A stretch of DNA of 52,695 bases from an uncultured Clostridia bacterium (GCA_946184925.1 CAMHHL010000008.1:1-52695), one strand, 5' to 3'. Positions 27,070 through 36,946 are shown, numbered from the stretch's first letter. The notes: generated by a model from the letters alone, not told the origin. A program made the numbers and translations.

Positions 27070-30053
27070 TTCTTTCTCCTGAAAATACCCTTTACCGTCT
27101 CGAAGAAGTTCTTCTTGTCGGTGAGCTTCTTTCTGAGCTCGCCGATTGTAACATCCTTCTGAGAGTTGTGAGTTACAAGAGACTGAGCGGTATTTACGAA
27201 GAGATCACGGAATTTCTCCATGCTTGAATCCTCATAGCGGCTTGCGGCATAGTCCATCATCAGGACGAGACCATCAGCGCCGTCGAGAATTTCCATATCA
27301 ATAATTGTCTGGGAAGCAGCCTGATTCTGCCTGATGTCGATTGTCTCAACACTGAGCTCCTCAAGTCCGCCCATATCACGGATATCCTGCTGATAGAGCA
27401 GATATGCGGTGTCGTCGTTGACAACCTCTCTGTCCTTCTCAACATAAGGATAACAGCTGTGCTCAATGCCCTTCTGAACCTGATTGTGAACATCGGCAAA
27501 AGCCTCGCGCAAGGTCATATCGTCTCTGAACCTGATACCGACAGGAAGGTCGCGGAAGAGAAGTCCTACCGACGACATGCTGAGCATATCCTCTCTGCCG
27601 TTATAAATCCAGGACAGCTTAATATCATTCTTATGGTTATATACAGCGATTGCAAGCGCAAGAGCGGTAATAAAGAACTCGTTACGGCTGATTCTGTACT
27701 GTTTTTCCATAGCCTTCATTTGGGGCTGTTCAATACCGATGGGCGCAAACACCTCGCCCATCTCATTCTCGCGAGACTCGTGGTCGGTTTTCGGATAGCT
27801 TGACCATTCGATTCCGTCGTAGGTTTCTTCGAAATACTTCTTGCTCTCCTCATAGAAGTCGCTGTGCTCAGCGTCCTCACGGTTTTGAAGCATAAGATAA
27901 TAGTAATCCGGGTCGGGGAGCATTCCCATATACAGCTTTCCGACGTTACCCATAAACAGCTTGAGCGATGTGCCGTCAAAGAGTGTGTGATGAATATCAA
28001 AGAAGATGTAGCCGTTCTTCTCTGTCTCGAACACACGACAGCGATAAAGGCTTCCGTCAATAATCTTAAACGGCTGAACAAGAGTATCCTTTATGCAGTC
28101 GAACTCGAATTCGGTCATCTTCTCAACATGTATATCACGGAGAGTTTCGGGAGAATACTTCTGAACGATATCGCCGTCATCATTGAATTTAAATGTAGTA
28201 AGAATCGCAGGATGATGCTTGATAGCGGTTTTCATTGCATCGGCGAGTTTTTCGAGATCAAAGGTTTCCTTATCAACCTTCATCATCGAGAAAAGATTAT
28301 ACATGGTGGACTTGGGAGTATAGAGCTGATAGTCAACCATATAAAGCTGCTCGGTTGTGAGCGGATGCTCGGACTTCATCGCGCGAGCATTCTTGATTTC
28401 GGGGGATTCACCGTCGTCATTTGCGTGAGCCTCTTCATAGAGCACTGCAATCTTGGCGGCAGTTCTGCCACGGAAAATCTCACCGGAATTGAGTCCGGGA
28501 AGCCCGCTTTCTACAATGAGCTGAATAGAGGTGAGCGAATCACCGCCGAGCTCATAGAAATCGTCGTTGATACCTACCTGTTCAAGCTTCAGAACCTTCT
28601 CCATTGCTAAGCAAAGCTTCTCCTCGGTCTCGTTGGTAGGAGCGGCGTACTCGGTTCTGAAATCCTTGGTGTCGGGCTCAGGCAGAGCCTTTCTGTCCAT
28701 TTTACCGTTGGGTTTCAGCGGAACCTTGTCAATCTTGATATAAAACGCCGGAATCATATAATACGGCAGACGCTTTGAGAGTTCTTCACGCATCCTGTCC
28801 GGATCAACATCAACATCGGCAGTATAGTAAGCGCAGAGATAGCTCTTGCCGTTGTTATCAAAGCCCTTTGCGGCAGCCCAGTCAATGCCGAGAACCTGCT
28901 TTACGGAGGCTTCAATCTCGGCAGGCTCAATACGGTTGCCGTTAATCTTTATCATATCGTTGGAGCGACCGAGGAGGAGATAATCTCCGTTCTCGTTCTT
29001 GCGCGCAAGGTCGCCGGTATGATAAATGCCGTCGGTGAACGCCTTCTCGGTTTCTTCGGGAAGGTTGATATATCCGCGGACGAAGGGATTCTCGAAGCAG
29101 AGTTCGCCTGTTTCGCCCTCATCGACCTCATTGCCGTCCTCATCAAGAAGGAGGATTCTGGTATCAATCTCCGGCTTACCTACCGGGCAGGTGTCATAAG
29201 CCTTATCAATCTTGAATACGCCGACAGCAAAACCGCTTTCAGACGCAGCGTAGATATTGATGAGGTCAAGATTCTTATTATAGATATTATTCGCAGGCTC
29301 ACTTCCGACGAAGAGCATTCTGAGGAAGGGGCCGGTCTGGTTGCCGAGCATACGTACATATGACGGCGTAAGGAATGTGATTGAAATACGCTTCTCAATA
29401 AAGAATTTCTTGAGAGCGAGCGGATTCTTGATTGTGGCATAGCCGACAACGAACATCTTACCGCCGCAGATACTGAGCATCTCAAGAATTACAATAACCG
29501 ACGCGACAAAGTTCATCGGAGCCAGAAGCGCAACTCTGTCCTTACCGTTGAACGGAATCTCTCCGTTAAGGCGGACAGATTCAATCGCCCTTGTGAGGTT
29601 GCCGTACTCATGAAGCACGCCCTTGGGGTTGCCTGTAGTACCTGAGGTGTAAATTGCATAAGCGGCGTCGTGCTCGTCAGCCTGCTCAAAGCCGGCAAGC
29701 GGCTCCGTCTGCATAACATCGTCCCAGTTTGCGCCGCAAATCTCAGCCTTGCAGCCGCAGTCCTTGCGAATAAACTCAATTCTCTCGGGGGCGTAGGTAT
29801 CCTCAACCAGCGCCCAAGCCGCTCCTGCCTTCCATACGCCAATCATAGCGATAATCGGCATAATGCCGCGCGGCAGGTTAATCAGCACAAAATCCTCTCT
29901 GCCGATTCCTTGATTTTTCAAATAAGCATATACGCGTCCGCTGAGGTCATCGAGCCTTGAATAAGTTATACCTTTGGTATGAGCCTCATCATAGAGCACG
30001 GTGGCGTTGGGCTTCTCATGCGTATACTGCTTAAGCATTTCCAATACTGTCAT
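27066..30053 (-). CDS. Single-module NRPS, order adenylation-thiolation-condensation (A-T-C)
   Basis: A: YTSGTTGNPKGV, YHTGDLARKNENGDYLLLGRSNDMIKINGNRIEPAEIE, NGKMDRKALP; T: YELGGDSLTSIQL; C: FDIHHTLFDGTSL (HHxxxDG); no TE motif seen. Confidence 0.93.
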   Translation of the reverse strand: MTVLEMLKQYTHEKPNATVLYDEAHTKGITYSRLDDLSGRVYAYLKNQGIGREDFVLINLPRGIMPIIAMIGVWKAGAAWALVEDTYAPERIEFIRKDCGCKAEICGANWDDVMQTEPLAGFEQADEHDAAYAIYTSGTTGNPKGVLHEYGNLTRAIESVRLNGEIPFNGKDRVALLAPMNFVASVIVILEMLSICGGKMFVVGYATIKNPLALKKFFIEKRISITFLTPSYVRMLGNQTGPFLRMLFVGSEPANNIYNKNLDLINIYAASESGFAVGVFKIDKAYDTCPVGKPEIDTRILLLDEDGNEVDEGETGELCFENPFVRGYINLPEETEKAFTDGIYHTGDLARKNENGDYLLLGRSNDMIKINGNRIEPAEIEASVKQVLGIDWAAAKGFDNNGKSYLCAYYTADVDVDPDRMREELSKRLPYYMIPAFYIKIDKVPLKPNGKMDRKALPEPDTKDFRTEYAAPTNETEEKLCLAMEKVLKLEQVGINDDFYELGGDSLTSIQLIVESGLPGLNSGEIFRGRTAAKIAVLYEEAHANDDGESPEIKNARAMKSEHPLTTEQLYMVDYQLYTPKSTMYNLFSMMKVDKETFDLEKLADAMKTAIKHHPAILTTFKFNDDGDIVQKYSPETLRDIHVEKMTEFEFDCIKDTLVQPFKIIDGSLYRCRVFETEKNGYIFFDIHHTLFDGTSLKLFMGNVGKLYMGMLPDPDYYYLMLQNREDAEHSDFYEESKKYFEETYDGIEWSSYPKTDHESRENEMGEVFAPIGIEQPQMKAMEKQYRISRNEFFITALALAIAVYNHKNDIKLSWIYNGREDMLSMSSVGLLFRDLPVGIRFRDDMTLREAFADVHNQVQKGIEHSCYPYVEKDREVVNDDTAYLLYQQDIRDMGGLEELSVETIDIRQNQAASQTIIDMEILDGADGLVLMMDYAASRYEDSSMEKFRDLFVNTAQSLVTHNSQKDVTIGELRKKLTDKKNFFETVKGIFRRKK

Positions 30054-30062
30054 GTTCGCTCC

Positions 30063-30359
30063 TTATTCTACTGTAAGAATGTCGGAAAAACCTGTAACTT
30101 CAAAGATGTCACGGACAGTCTCATTAACACCGATAAGCTTCATTGAACCCTGCTTGTTCATCGTCTTCTGGAGTGAAAGAAGTACTCTCAGACCTGCGGA
30201 AGAGATGTAATTGAGCTCAGAGAAATCGAGAACGAGTTCTGTTACTCCGTCGAGCTCCGCCTTTGTCTTCTGCTCAAATTCGGGAGCTGTCGCGGTGTCG
30301 ATTCTGCCCTCAACATTTACTGTGAGTTTTGTTGAGTCCTTGTGTGTTTTGATTGTCAT
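30063..30359 (-). CDS. STAS-domain anti-sigma factor antagonist
   Basis: ELVLDFSELNYISSAGLRVLLSL (phosphorylatable Ser context), DIFEVTGF. Confidence 0.93.
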   Translation of the reverse strand: MTIKTHKDSTKLTVNVEGRIDTATAPEFEQKTKAELDGVTELVLDFSELNYISSAGLRVLLSLQKTMNKQGSMKLIGVNETVRDIFEVTGFSDILTVE

Positions 30360-30390
30360 AATAATGTCTCCTTTTATTATATATTATTAT

Positions 30391-32160
30391 TTATAACTGA
30401 ATTGTAAGGTTATTGAGTTCCATGGTACTGAGATAACTGACCTTTTTCGCCATTCCGCAGACCATTCTGATTCCGATGTTGGAGGTCGGGTCGTCACTCT
30501 CATGGAGCTTTATCCATTCTGTAGGGTCAAACTGCTTGCAGTCGTCTCGGAAACGAATCGTCCAGCCGTCGGAAAGCTTCATTACACGAATGTCTATACT
30601 GTATTTTTTGCCGTCCTTAAAGCCGTATTCAACAATATTGTTGCTGAGTTCCTCGACAAACAAAGCAGTCAGAGTTGAAATCTTGTTGCCGGCATTATGT
30701 CTTAGGCAAAATTCGCTGACAGCCTCGGAAGCGGGAATAATATCGTTTTCTTCCGAAATGGTTGTTTCAAACAAATCCTCTTCAGGAACACCGAAGGGCT
30801 CCTTGAGGAAAAGAAAGTCTGAGAAACGGAACGGAAAACCCCGCTTTTGGATTGCCGCAAATACGATAATGCAAAGCAGCGTCGCAACCTCGGCAACTAT
30901 ATACGCAATCCATACAGCGTCGGCGTCCATAGCTCCCGAAAGTAAAAGCGCAGGGAGGACAAGGAACACAAAGCTCTGCAGGAAGCAGAAAATGTTTGAG
31001 ATCGTCATTCTTCTCATTCCCTGAGTATAGTTGACAAATACATTATTTAAGCCGTAGAGGACGATACTGAGCGCATAGAAACGCAGACCTCGGGAAGCAA
31101 GCTCGACCATCTGTTTTCCGTCAGCCGAGCCGAACACTCCGGCGATAAAGTCCGCGCAAACGAACACAATCACTGCGAGAATCAAGCCGACTACCAGGGC
31201 AGTTTTTACCGCGGTTTTCACGAGCGCTTCGGCAGCGCTTCTGTCCTGCTCGCCGAGTATCATCCCGGCAATCATCGCCGCCGTAAGCCCAACGCCAATC
31301 ATTGTTGACGAGGTGAAGTTATAAACAGTATTAAGTACTCCGAGAGCCGCGACAGCAGTTGCCGAAAGGACAGTTCCTGCCATAATATTGTTCAGAACGC
31401 CGTTGCGGAGCATTGCCGAAACTGAGCCCACCGCGGACGCAGAACCGATGGAAAGAATATCGCCGAGATCCCTGAGCTTCAGACCCTTGGGCGAAAATCT
31501 AAAGATGATATCCTTCTTTCTGAAATGAAGAAGCATAATCACGAGCGCAACGAAATAGCTGATTGAGGTAGCGAGCCCCATTCCGAGCATTCCGCCGTGG
31601 ATAACAAGAGCATTGAGCAAATCGCCGGCAACATCAAGAAGCGTCATAACAACAACAGCTACGATAACACGGTTGGGGTCGCCGTCGAGCCTCATTAGAG
31701 AATTAAACTCAAAGAGAAGCAAAACGGACGGGAACGCAAAAACCATTCCGAGCAGATAGTCTGACGCAAGCGGAAGAAGGTGAGCGGACTTTCCCCTTGC
31801 GCCGAGGAGCACGCAGATGTTACCTCTGAACAGGAGAATAACCGCCATCATAACAACAGCTATAATCGCCGTAATAACCATACACATCGAAAAAGCCCTT
31901 CTGGCTCTGTCGGCTTTTCCTGCGCCGAGATGCTGAGCACAAACAACCTGTGCGCCGGCGGCGAGAATACCGCTGAATGCGGTCGCCAGGTTAATAACGG
32001 GAGTGACAAGACCATACGCAGCCATGCTGTCTGTTCCGAGAAAACGACCGATAACTATTCCGTCGATGACTACGCCTATCATAGTCGCAACCGCTGCGGC
32101 GATAATACTTACTACCGATTTCTTGAAAAGCTTGCTGATAATCATGCCTTTACTTTTCAT
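30391..32160 (-). CDS. MATE-family transporter fused to C-terminal RsbW-like HATPase domain
   Basis: MATE core IDGIVIGRFLGTDSMAAYGLVTPVINLATAFSGILAAGAQVVCAQHLGAG; C-terminus LTALFVEELSNNIVEYGF...FRDDCKQFDP...SNIGIRMVCGM. Confidence 0.9.
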   Translation of the reverse strand: MKSKGMIISKLFKKSVVSIIAAAVATMIGVVIDGIVIGRFLGTDSMAAYGLVTPVINLATAFSGILAAGAQVVCAQHLGAGKADRARRAFSMCMVITAIIAVVMMAVILLFRGNICVLLGARGKSAHLLPLASDYLLGMVFAFPSVLLLFEFNSLMRLDGDPNRVIVAVVVMTLLDVAGDLLNALVIHGGMLGMGLATSISYFVALVIMLLHFRKKDIIFRFSPKGLKLRDLGDILSIGSASAVGSVSAMLRNGVLNNIMAGTVLSATAVAALGVLNTVYNFTSSTMIGVGLTAAMIAGMILGEQDRSAAEALVKTAVKTALVVGLILAVIVFVCADFIAGVFGSADGKQMVELASRGLRFYALSIVLYGLNNVFVNYTQGMRRMTISNIFCFLQSFVFLVLPALLLSGAMDADAVWIAYIVAEVATLLCIIVFAAIQKRGFPFRFSDFLFLKEPFGVPEEDLFETTISEENDIIPASEAVSEFCLRHNAGNKISTLTALFVEELSNNIVEYGFKDGKKYSIDIRVMKLSDGWTIRFRDDCKQFDPTEWIKLHESDDPTSNIGIRMVCGMAKKVSYLSTMELNNLTIQL

Positions 32161-32322
32161 TTTTCCACTGCCTTTATTCTATAATATACTATTATAATAT
32201 ATCATTTTTCACCTAAAAACGCAAGGAAATATAATAAATAAAATAAAAAGTGAACAAAAAGACGTATATGTTCACTGCCCGAACGAGATGATATATGCTC
32301 TAATGTCGAATTTTGAATTTTT

Positions 32323-32351
32323 TTGACATTTCAGAATGACTTTTGTAATAT
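32323..32351 (+). promoter_or_regulatory. Candidate sigma-A-type promoter for the VanW-family gene
   Basis: TTGACA (32323-32328), 17-nt spacer, TAATAT (32346-32351). Confidence 0.5.
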
Positions 32352-32412
32352 AATGTGTTATAATAAATGAAATATATTCTAAAACAGATTAAATTAAGGC
32401 ACGGGAAAGCCA

Positions 32413-34029
32413 TTGAACGATTATTACTCCAAAAAATATAACTTCGACGAAACTGAGTCCGAGAGACAATCCTCCGCCCAAAAGCGAGAGGATTTAAAAG
32501 TGCGTCGTGAAAGATATACCGCCGAACGCGCCAAGCGCCGCCAAAGGGCTGTATTTCTCAGGAGAACGGCAATAATCGCAGTATGCGCTGTAATAGTTCT
32601 TTCGGTAGTTTCTCTCGTTTGGTTTATTACGGCTCAGATTATAAGAGGAAGCGAGTTCAGATATTCGCGCGGCGTGAAAATCTCCGGAATGGATATCGGA
32701 GACAAAACGCATGACGAAGCCCTCGTATTCCTGAAAGAAAACGCCGAAAAAGCCGTAAGGGACTTTTCGCTTAAAGTGAACGCCGGCAGCGAAAACAGTT
32801 CCTACGGCAAGAAGGACTTCAAGTATGATTTTGACTTTGACGAAGCGCTCTCTCAGGCGCAGGCTTACAGCGAGCAGGAGCAGTCGGATAACCCCGAACC
32901 CGGCTTTGATAAAAATGCGTCCGAGTTTAAGCTTGCCTACAATGTCAACTCCGCTTCACTGAGAGAGAACGTCGTAATGCTTGCAAAAAAGGTACGCAAG
33001 GAACCGGTCAACGCGAAAATATCCAAATTCGAGCCTTTCGCGTATGAACGTTTCACATATCAAGACGGAAAGAACGGCGTGAGCCTTGACGAAAAGCTGT
33101 TCACTAAAGAGCTGAGAGCATTTTTGAATTCAGATAAATCCGAAGGCACAATCAAGGCTGAAACAAACACACTTGAACCGGATATCACAACCGAAAAGCT
33201 GAGAAATGAAATCGTCGGACTGTCAACGTTCACCTCGGTTTCAAATAATACCGATGACGGAAACACGAACATGCGGCTTGCGATGGAAGCCTGCAACGGT
33301 TCAATAATTGAGCCGGGCGCCGTATGGTCGTTTAACGAATGCACCGGAGACACAACCAAGGAAGAAAACGGATATAAAATCGCAACCGTAATCTCAAATC
33401 AGCGGCTGGAGCAGGGCGTCGGCGGCGGAATTTGTCAGGCGAGCACTACAATATTCAACGCCGCAATGTTAGCGAATATGGCGGTTATGGTGAGATACAA
33501 CCATTATTGGACTGCGTCGTATGCCTACCCGGGAGAGGACGCGACCGTTGATTATCCCGGACTTGACCTGAAACTCAAGAACACGACGGATTATCAGATG
33601 TTTATGGAATGTAAGATGGAGGGCGTTACACTCACCGTCAACATTTACGGATATCAGGATCCGAGTTACGACAATATCAAAATCGCGACCGAAAACTACG
33701 ATATTGTCGAAGGGCAACAGTACAGCACACGAACGACGAGAGTGCTTTATCTTAACCATGAGATTGTTAGAAGCGAGGAAATTTGCACATCAACCTACAG
33801 TCTCACCGACGACTACAGCGTAAAGCCTGCCGACAGCGGAACATTCAGAATGACAACGGACGGTTATGTTCAATATGAGGTTGACGAAACCGAGCCCGAA
33901 CAATATGACGCAACCGAAAGTACGGACAGCTACGAGGAATATACAGAAAGCGCTGATGAAACAATAGGGTTTGAAGAGACTGAACCCGAACCGATATATG
34001 AAGAAGAAACATATCAGCAATCAGAATAA
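32413..34029 (+). CDS. VanW-family membrane protein with acidic C-terminal tail
   Basis: WSFNECTGDTTKEENGYKIATVISNQRLEQGVGGGICQASTTIFNAAMLA; N-terminal TM; TTG start. Confidence 0.88.
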   Translation: MNDYYSKKYNFDETESERQSSAQKREDLKVRRERYTAERAKRRQRAVFLRRTAIIAVCAVIVLSVVSLVWFITAQIIRGSEFRYSRGVKISGMDIGDKTHDEALVFLKENAEKAVRDFSLKVNAGSENSSYGKKDFKYDFDFDEALSQAQAYSEQEQSDNPEPGFDKNASEFKLAYNVNSASLRENVVMLAKKVRKEPVNAKISKFEPFAYERFTYQDGKNGVSLDEKLFTKELRAFLNSDKSEGTIKAETNTLEPDITTEKLRNEIVGLSTFTSVSNNTDDGNTNMRLAMEACNGSIIEPGAVWSFNECTGDTTKEENGYKIATVISNQRLEQGVGGGICQASTTIFNAAMLANMAVMVRYNHYWTASYAYPGEDATVDYPGLDLKLKNTTDYQMFMECKMEGVTLTVNIYGYQDPSYDNIKIATENYDIVEGQQYSTRTTRVLYLNHEIVRSEEICTSTYSLTDDYSVKPADSGTFRMTTDGYVQYEVDETEPEQYDATESTDSYEEYTESADETIGFEETEPEPIYEEETYQQSE

Positions 34030-34077
34030 CAAGAAATGCACGCTTTGCGCGCATACAGTTTCCTATAGAGTAAACAA

Positions 34078-34109
34078 AGGAGCATTTCCGTGCGGAAATG
34101 CTCCTATTT
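34078..34109 (+). terminator. Terminator of the VanW-family gene
   Basis: aggagcatttccg / cggaaatgctcct then attta. Confidence 0.75.
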
Positions 34110-34117
34110 AATGCTTT

Positions 34118-34561
34118 TTAATGCTTTTCGGGTTTTGTATACTTAGCTGATCCAAAGCCAAGAATTAAAGAGAACAAGCCGGGAATGAAGAACAATCCGA
34201 TTTTGAAGCCTGTTCCCTTGCCGAAACAATTGCCCAGATGATGAACACGAAGAACCAGTCCGATGAAAGTAATAACAGCTATTATCACTGCTACAACAAA
34301 CTTAACGTTCTCATCAAAACCGTCCTCAAACAAATCGAGGACAAATTCTGTCGCTATAGCGCAAAGGTCAAGAATCAGCCAGATGTGACGCATTCCAATC
34401 ACGCGGTGCTCCACAAAAAGACTGTAAATCGGAATCAGAGATTTCCAGCCCTTCTCCCCCGCCTTTTTGAAAATTCGCCAATCACCTATAATAGTCAAAA
34501 TATAATTATCTGCCGCTAAAAACAAACAGATGATAAATAAAACCAGATAAAAAATATCCAT
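34118..34561 (-). CDS. DUF5684-like small membrane protein
   Basis: WRIFKKAGEKGWKSLIPIYSLFVEHRVIG; four predicted hydrophobic segments. Confidence 0.65.
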   Translation of the reverse strand: MDIFYLVLFIICLFLAADNYILTIIGDWRIFKKAGEKGWKSLIPIYSLFVEHRVIGMRHIWLILDLCAIATEFVLDLFEDGFDENVKFVVAVIIAVITFIGLVLRVHHLGNCFGKGTGFKIGLFFIPGLFSLILGFGSAKYTKPEKH

Positions 34562-34575
34562 CTCTATTATCTTCC

Positions 34576-35403
34576 TTATTCTTTCTCAAATACTATTGCC
34601 TGCATACCCATATCCTCGTAGCAGCTCTCGGAATCCTCTCTCGAGAAATGTCCGATATTGCCTGCTACGGAATCGGTGAAGATGAAATCCTTCTTATCAT
34701 AGCCTATAAGACCGAGACAGTGCTCGTTCTTAGGCCAGCTGAAGGTGTCGCCGATTTTATGAGTTGCGTTTTCATCGACATAATCGACAATCCATGTGAC
34801 ATATTCTTCGGGCTTCTCCATATATGCGTTGCCCCAAATCATTACCGGGTTGTCTTTTGAAACGTATTTTTTGCAGAGTTCATCGAGCGTCATACCGTCG
34901 ACGCGCTTTGCTCTGAGTTTAATATTTTTTGCTTTGAGATATTTGTTGATTGAGGTCTCCATAGCGGTGGAATATATGCCGTAGCCTTCCTTTATATCAC
35001 CGGCAAACGCGGAGCGGAGATCGGGACCGTGGCGAGCCCAGTCCTCGCCGTAATAGGAAATCGGTTGTTTTATGAGATAGTTCTCGGCAAAATCGACCTC
35101 GTCAAAATTCACTCCGTAATGAGTGAGAACCGACTTGCACGCGAAGGTCTCGCAGCCTGCCCAAAGGTCGGTCATACCCTGTGCCGTAACAGTCATACCC
35201 TTAATCTCATATGACTCGGGGTATTTTGAAGTTGTGATTTTTTTAATTTTGGTTGAGCCGGGCTGACACGCGCACCCTCTTATCAACAATATTATGCATA
35301 ACAACAAAAGTGCCGGAACACTGAGTATAACGCCTCGCCGGATATAGAGACGGATTTTACGCCGGCGGAGATACTCCTCGCGGCTCATTCTTCTTCCTGA
35401 CAT
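34576..35403 (-). CDS. Membrane-anchored C39-like papain-fold peptidase
   Basis: GCETFACKSVLTHYG (Cys), EHCLGLIGYD (His), FTDS (Asp); N-terminal TM. Confidence 0.8.
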   Translation of the reverse strand: MSGRRMSREEYLRRRKIRLYIRRGVILSVPALLLLCIILLIRGCACQPGSTKIKKITTSKYPESYEIKGMTVTAQGMTDLWAGCETFACKSVLTHYGVNFDEVDFAENYLIKQPISYYGEDWARHGPDLRSAFAGDIKEGYGIYSTAMETSINKYLKAKNIKLRAKRVDGMTLDELCKKYVSKDNPVMIWGNAYMEKPEEYVTWIVDYVDENATHKIGDTFSWPKNEHCLGLIGYDKKDFIFTDSVAGNIGHFSREDSESCYEDMGMQAIVFEKE

Positions 35404-35435
35404 AAGAACCTCTTTAAACGAATTAGGACAATACA

Positions 35436-35460
35436 AATAGGGCGGTAGCTCCGCCCTATT
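35436..35460 (-). terminator. Terminator downstream of L,D-transpeptidase (overlaps end region)
   Basis: aatagggcgg / ccgccctatt located immediately past the L,D-transpeptidase stop. Confidence 0.6.
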
Positions 35461-35461
35461 A

Positions 35462-36946
35462 TTAATATACTATTACGGGCATTCCGACATAGCCCTTGGC
35501 GTAAACCTTCTTAACAGCATCAATCGGAGTGTTGACGCAGCCGTGAGAGCCGTTACCTCTATAGATTGTGCCGCCGTAGTTGGAGCGCCATGTGCTGTCG
35601 TGGATTCCCTGACCGTCGCTCGTAAATCCGAGCCAATAATTAACGGTAACATCCCACGAATCACCTCTGAGCCTTGCGGGCGAGGATCTGCTGATAACCT
35701 TGTGATGACCTTTTGTAGTGTCATGACCGCCGGGATTGCCGGTAACTACAGAAGTCTTAACATAAAGCTTGTTATCGACATACATCATCAAAGTCTGCTT
35801 TTCGATGCAAATCTGAACCCAAGTACCTCTCAGACCGCCGGGGACGGTCGGAACCTTCACGGTTGTGTATCCCTTGACGCTCTTAAACGGGCTTTTGTAG
35901 GTCTTGCCGTTGGTTTCTCTGATTGCTCTGACAGAGTAGACATATTCGCTTCCTGTCTTGAGCTTTTTGTCGGAGAACTTGTTTTTCTCTACGGTTTTGA
36001 TGAGCTTTTTGTTTCTGTAAACCTCATATTTATCGACAAACTTGTTCTCCTTCCACGAAATACGGAGGGAATTAAGAAGCGATTTGCTGTTTACAAGCTT
36101 TTCCGGAGCGGAAAGCTTTGTCATACCGCGAGCGGCAACGCCGTCGCCCACCTGAGTGATGGTCTGACCATCGCGCTTAGCGGAGACAAGATATCTGTAA
36201 ATTGCGCCTGATGAAAGCTTTTTGTCAACATATTCATCTACGAGATTGTTGACCTCGGAAACGGTTTTATACTCGCTGAATGTACCGTCGGGCTGTTCGT
36301 CGGAGCGCTGAATAACATATCCTGTCGCTCTCGGATTTTGAGTCCAGTTAAGCTTGAGCGAATGTGTTTTCCTCTCGGAGAGCGCAAACTCATCAACTTG
36401 CTCGGGCTTAGTCATGGCTGATGTTGTAACCTCCGGACTGCGAACGGAATAATCATCGAGAATACCGCAGGCATAAATCTTATAGTTATAGGCTGTAGCC
36501 TGACTGAGACCCTTGTCTGTAAAGCTGTTAACAGAAACAGTAGCACGCTTTTTATAAGCGGACATTGTGCCGTCGGGCTTTTCATCGGAACGATAAATAG
36601 CAAACTCTGTTGTTGATTCATCCTTATCCCATGAGAGCGAGATTGTATTGGTGCCGGATGACGCCACCTTAAAGCCGGAAACCGGGTCTACCTTGTAGGG
36701 CTTAACCGAAACAGGCTTTCCGAAGGTTACTCCGGCAGCCGCAATTCCGACAAATGAAGCTATCATCAAAAGAACTACAACAAGAAAAGAAATCTTGCCG
36801 AATTTATGTACACCGCGTTCCGCGGAGCCCTTACGCTCTTCGACCTTGACCTGACGGACATTTTCGGAATGAGCGGCGTGAGCAAGTGCGGAAGAATATG
36901 TATTATTAGCGGATTTAAAATGTTTCGCGTTCTGTGCGTGTTTCAT
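35462..36946 (-). CDS. Fn3-repeat L,D-transpeptidase (YkuD domain)
   Basis: WVQICIEKQTLMMYVDNKLYVKTSVVTG...GIHDSTWRSNYGGTIYRGNGSHGCVNTP; three Fn3-like units; N-terminal TM. Confidence 0.93.
   Translation of the reverse strand: MKHAQNAKHFKSANNTYSSALAHAAHSENVRQVKVEERKGSAERGVHKFGKISFLVVVLLMIASFVGIAAAGVTFGKPVSVKPYKVDPVSGFKVASSGTNTISLSWDKDESTTEFAIYRSDEKPDGTMSAYKKRATVSVNSFTDKGLSQATAYNYKIYACGILDDYSVRSPEVTTSAMTKPEQVDEFALSERKTHSLKLNWTQNPRATGYVIQRSDEQPDGTFSEYKTVSEVNNLVDEYVDKKLSSGAIYRYLVSAKRDGQTITQVGDGVAARGMTKLSAPEKLVNSKSLLNSLRISWKENKFVDKYEVYRNKKLIKTVEKNKFSDKKLKTGSEYVYSVRAIRETNGKTYKSPFKSVKGYTTVKVPTVPGGLRGTWVQICIEKQTLMMYVDNKLYVKTSVVTGNPGGHDTTKGHHKVISRSSPARLRGDSWDVTVNYWLGFTSDGQGIHDSTWRSNYGGTIYRGNGSHGCVNTPIDAVKKVYAKGYVGMPVIVY

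Noticed and set aside
27260-29842. Minus/plus secondary ORFs inside the NRPS gene
   Set aside because: Out-of-frame with the domain-bearing ORF and lacking motifs.
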